NCBI RefSeq assembly: GCF_031461075.1
Contig: NZ_JAVKPK010000012.1
Coordinates: 1-64,000, forward strand
From: Methanosarcina baikalica
Lineage (GTDB): Archaea; Halobacteriota; Methanosarcinia; Methanosarcinales; Methanosarcinaceae
Length of the DNA stretch: 64,000 nucleotides
Direction: 5' to 3'
Shown: positions 63,517-64,000 of the stretch, piece by piece
Numbering within the stretch: position 1 is the stretch's first letter
How the letters are laid out: every line of letters begins with the position of its first letter
Made by a program: the position numbers and the translations under genes
Notes under the pieces: generated by a model
What the model was told of the DNA's origin: nothing
What the model saw: the letters and a program-made list of their open reading frames with translations, nothing else
Databases searched by the model: none

Positions 63517-64000
63517 TCAATCCTCGACCTTCAGGATGCCTTTAGTAAATATGTCAATAAACCTTTCAATTTCCTCATCATTTTCACCCAAAAAACTGTC
63601 ACCAACTACTCCTCTTAATAAAGATGTGTAGACAAAATAACTAACAAAAGTTATTGCTGCCGATCGAGGATTGATATTACGCATTTTTCCGTTTTTTATT
63701 TGCAGCTCAAAGTATTCGCTCAGACGCCTTATGTTCATTTGAATGAAAGATGATAGAATCTCGGCGACTTCGGGTCTCCTCCGCCCTTCTTCGAACAGCA
63801 TGAACATAAGCATACGGCGTTTACCATCATTTTTTTTATCCTTCATAACCTTTATAATGTTTTTACCCAGGATGCGAAGGTCTGTCTCAAGGTCTGCATT
63901 TTTTTCTATAAGGAATAATGTATCCAGTGCTGAAAATGCAGTCCGATTCTGAATTAGGACCTCTCTCAGCAGATTCTCTTTTGATTGAAATTTTCGGAAC
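63517..64000 (-). CDS. TetR-family regulator, C-terminal part (runs off window)
   Basis: The frame continues to the right edge without a start. Its visible beginning FRKFQSKENLLREVLIQNRT follows the usual TetR DNA-binding domain: F-x-x-K-x-L/N is the end of the recognition helix region. The ligand domain includes RMLMFMLFEEGRRRPEVAEI. It is 15 bases upstream of the ATPase gene and likely controls the exporter operon. The ATG at 63,846 is internal. Confidence 0.85.
   Translation of the reverse strand, partial: FRKFQSKENLLREVLIQNRTAFSALDTLFLIEKNADLETDLRILGKNIIKVMKDKKNDGKRRMLMFMLFEEGRRRPEVAEILSSFIQMNIRRLSEYFELQIKNGKMRNINPRSAAITFVSYFVYTSLLRGVVGDSFLGENDEEIERFIDIFTKGILKVED

Overview
The window is archaeal chromosome, almost certainly from a Methanosarcina species. 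The evidence is an archaeal S10/spc ribosomal protein cluster with L32e, L19e, S4e and an interspersed RNase P protein gene, deoxyhypusine synthase, archaeal-type methionine adenosyltransferase, a UbiA-family ether-lipid prenyltransferase, a HARP-type RNase P homologue, a PGF-pre-PGF surface protein and indolepyruvate:ferredoxin oxidoreductase. Base composition is AT-rich between genes, intergenic regions are long and full of decayed elements, and many starts (GTG, TTG) are supported by GGAGG/GAGGTG ribosome binding sites. The species cannot be named from the sequence alone.

Layout. 0.5-1.4 kb: gamma-carbonic-anhydrase-like protein and a small winged-helix regulator. 1.6-15.5 kb (minus strand): one long cluster running L3-L4-L23-L2-S19-L22-S3-L29-Rpp29-S17-L14-L24-S4e-L5-S14-S8-L6-L32e-L19e-L18-S5-L30-L15-SecY-Adk. 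S14, only 50 codons, was recovered by hand. 16.8-25 kb: secreted and membrane proteins (two surface proteins, DUF1616, CPBP protease, a small hydrophobic protein) separated by long non-coding DNA with a MITE-like element, a duplicated gene tail and a microsatellite. 25.3-28.9 kb: iorAB and a CooC-type ATPase. 29.4-33 kb: a PadR regulator and DHA2 MFS exporter flanked by relics of IS5-, IS1182- and IS605-type elements. 33.3-40.5 kb: housekeeping genes (pyrF, dys, thioredoxin-like, zinc-ribbon, HARP, MAT, UbiA). 41.2-46.1 kb: a PGF-pre-PGF surface protein and the NAD synthesis set nadC, nadX, nadA. 47.1-50.2 kb: a FecCD-type metal-chelate ABC importer, followed by a wrecked area holding a second copy of the ATPase tail, a headless histidine kinase and a MITE. 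51.9 kb: S15. 52.7-55.7 kb (minus strand): four pilin-like/secreted membrane genes, one with an in-frame amber codon and one with no ATG/GTG/TTG start. 56.5-59.2 kb: exported redox proteins (thioredoxin-like lipoprotein, cytochrome b5-like lipoprotein, cupin). 60.7-64 kb: TetR - ABC ATPase - ABC-2 permease - secreted S-layer-type protein, cut by the window end.

Most interesting items: the amber codon interrupting an otherwise open pilin-like gene in a genus that decodes UAG as pyrrolysine; the apparent AUU start next door; a family of GC-rich dispersed repeats, one 45-bp segment of which is identical in inverted copies 46 kb apart; two MITE-like elements with clear terminal inverted repeats; and a diverged but intact 43-codon duplicate of the ABC ATPase 3' end 1.4 kb downstream of the real gene. 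No CRISPR array, rRNA or tRNA gene was seen.
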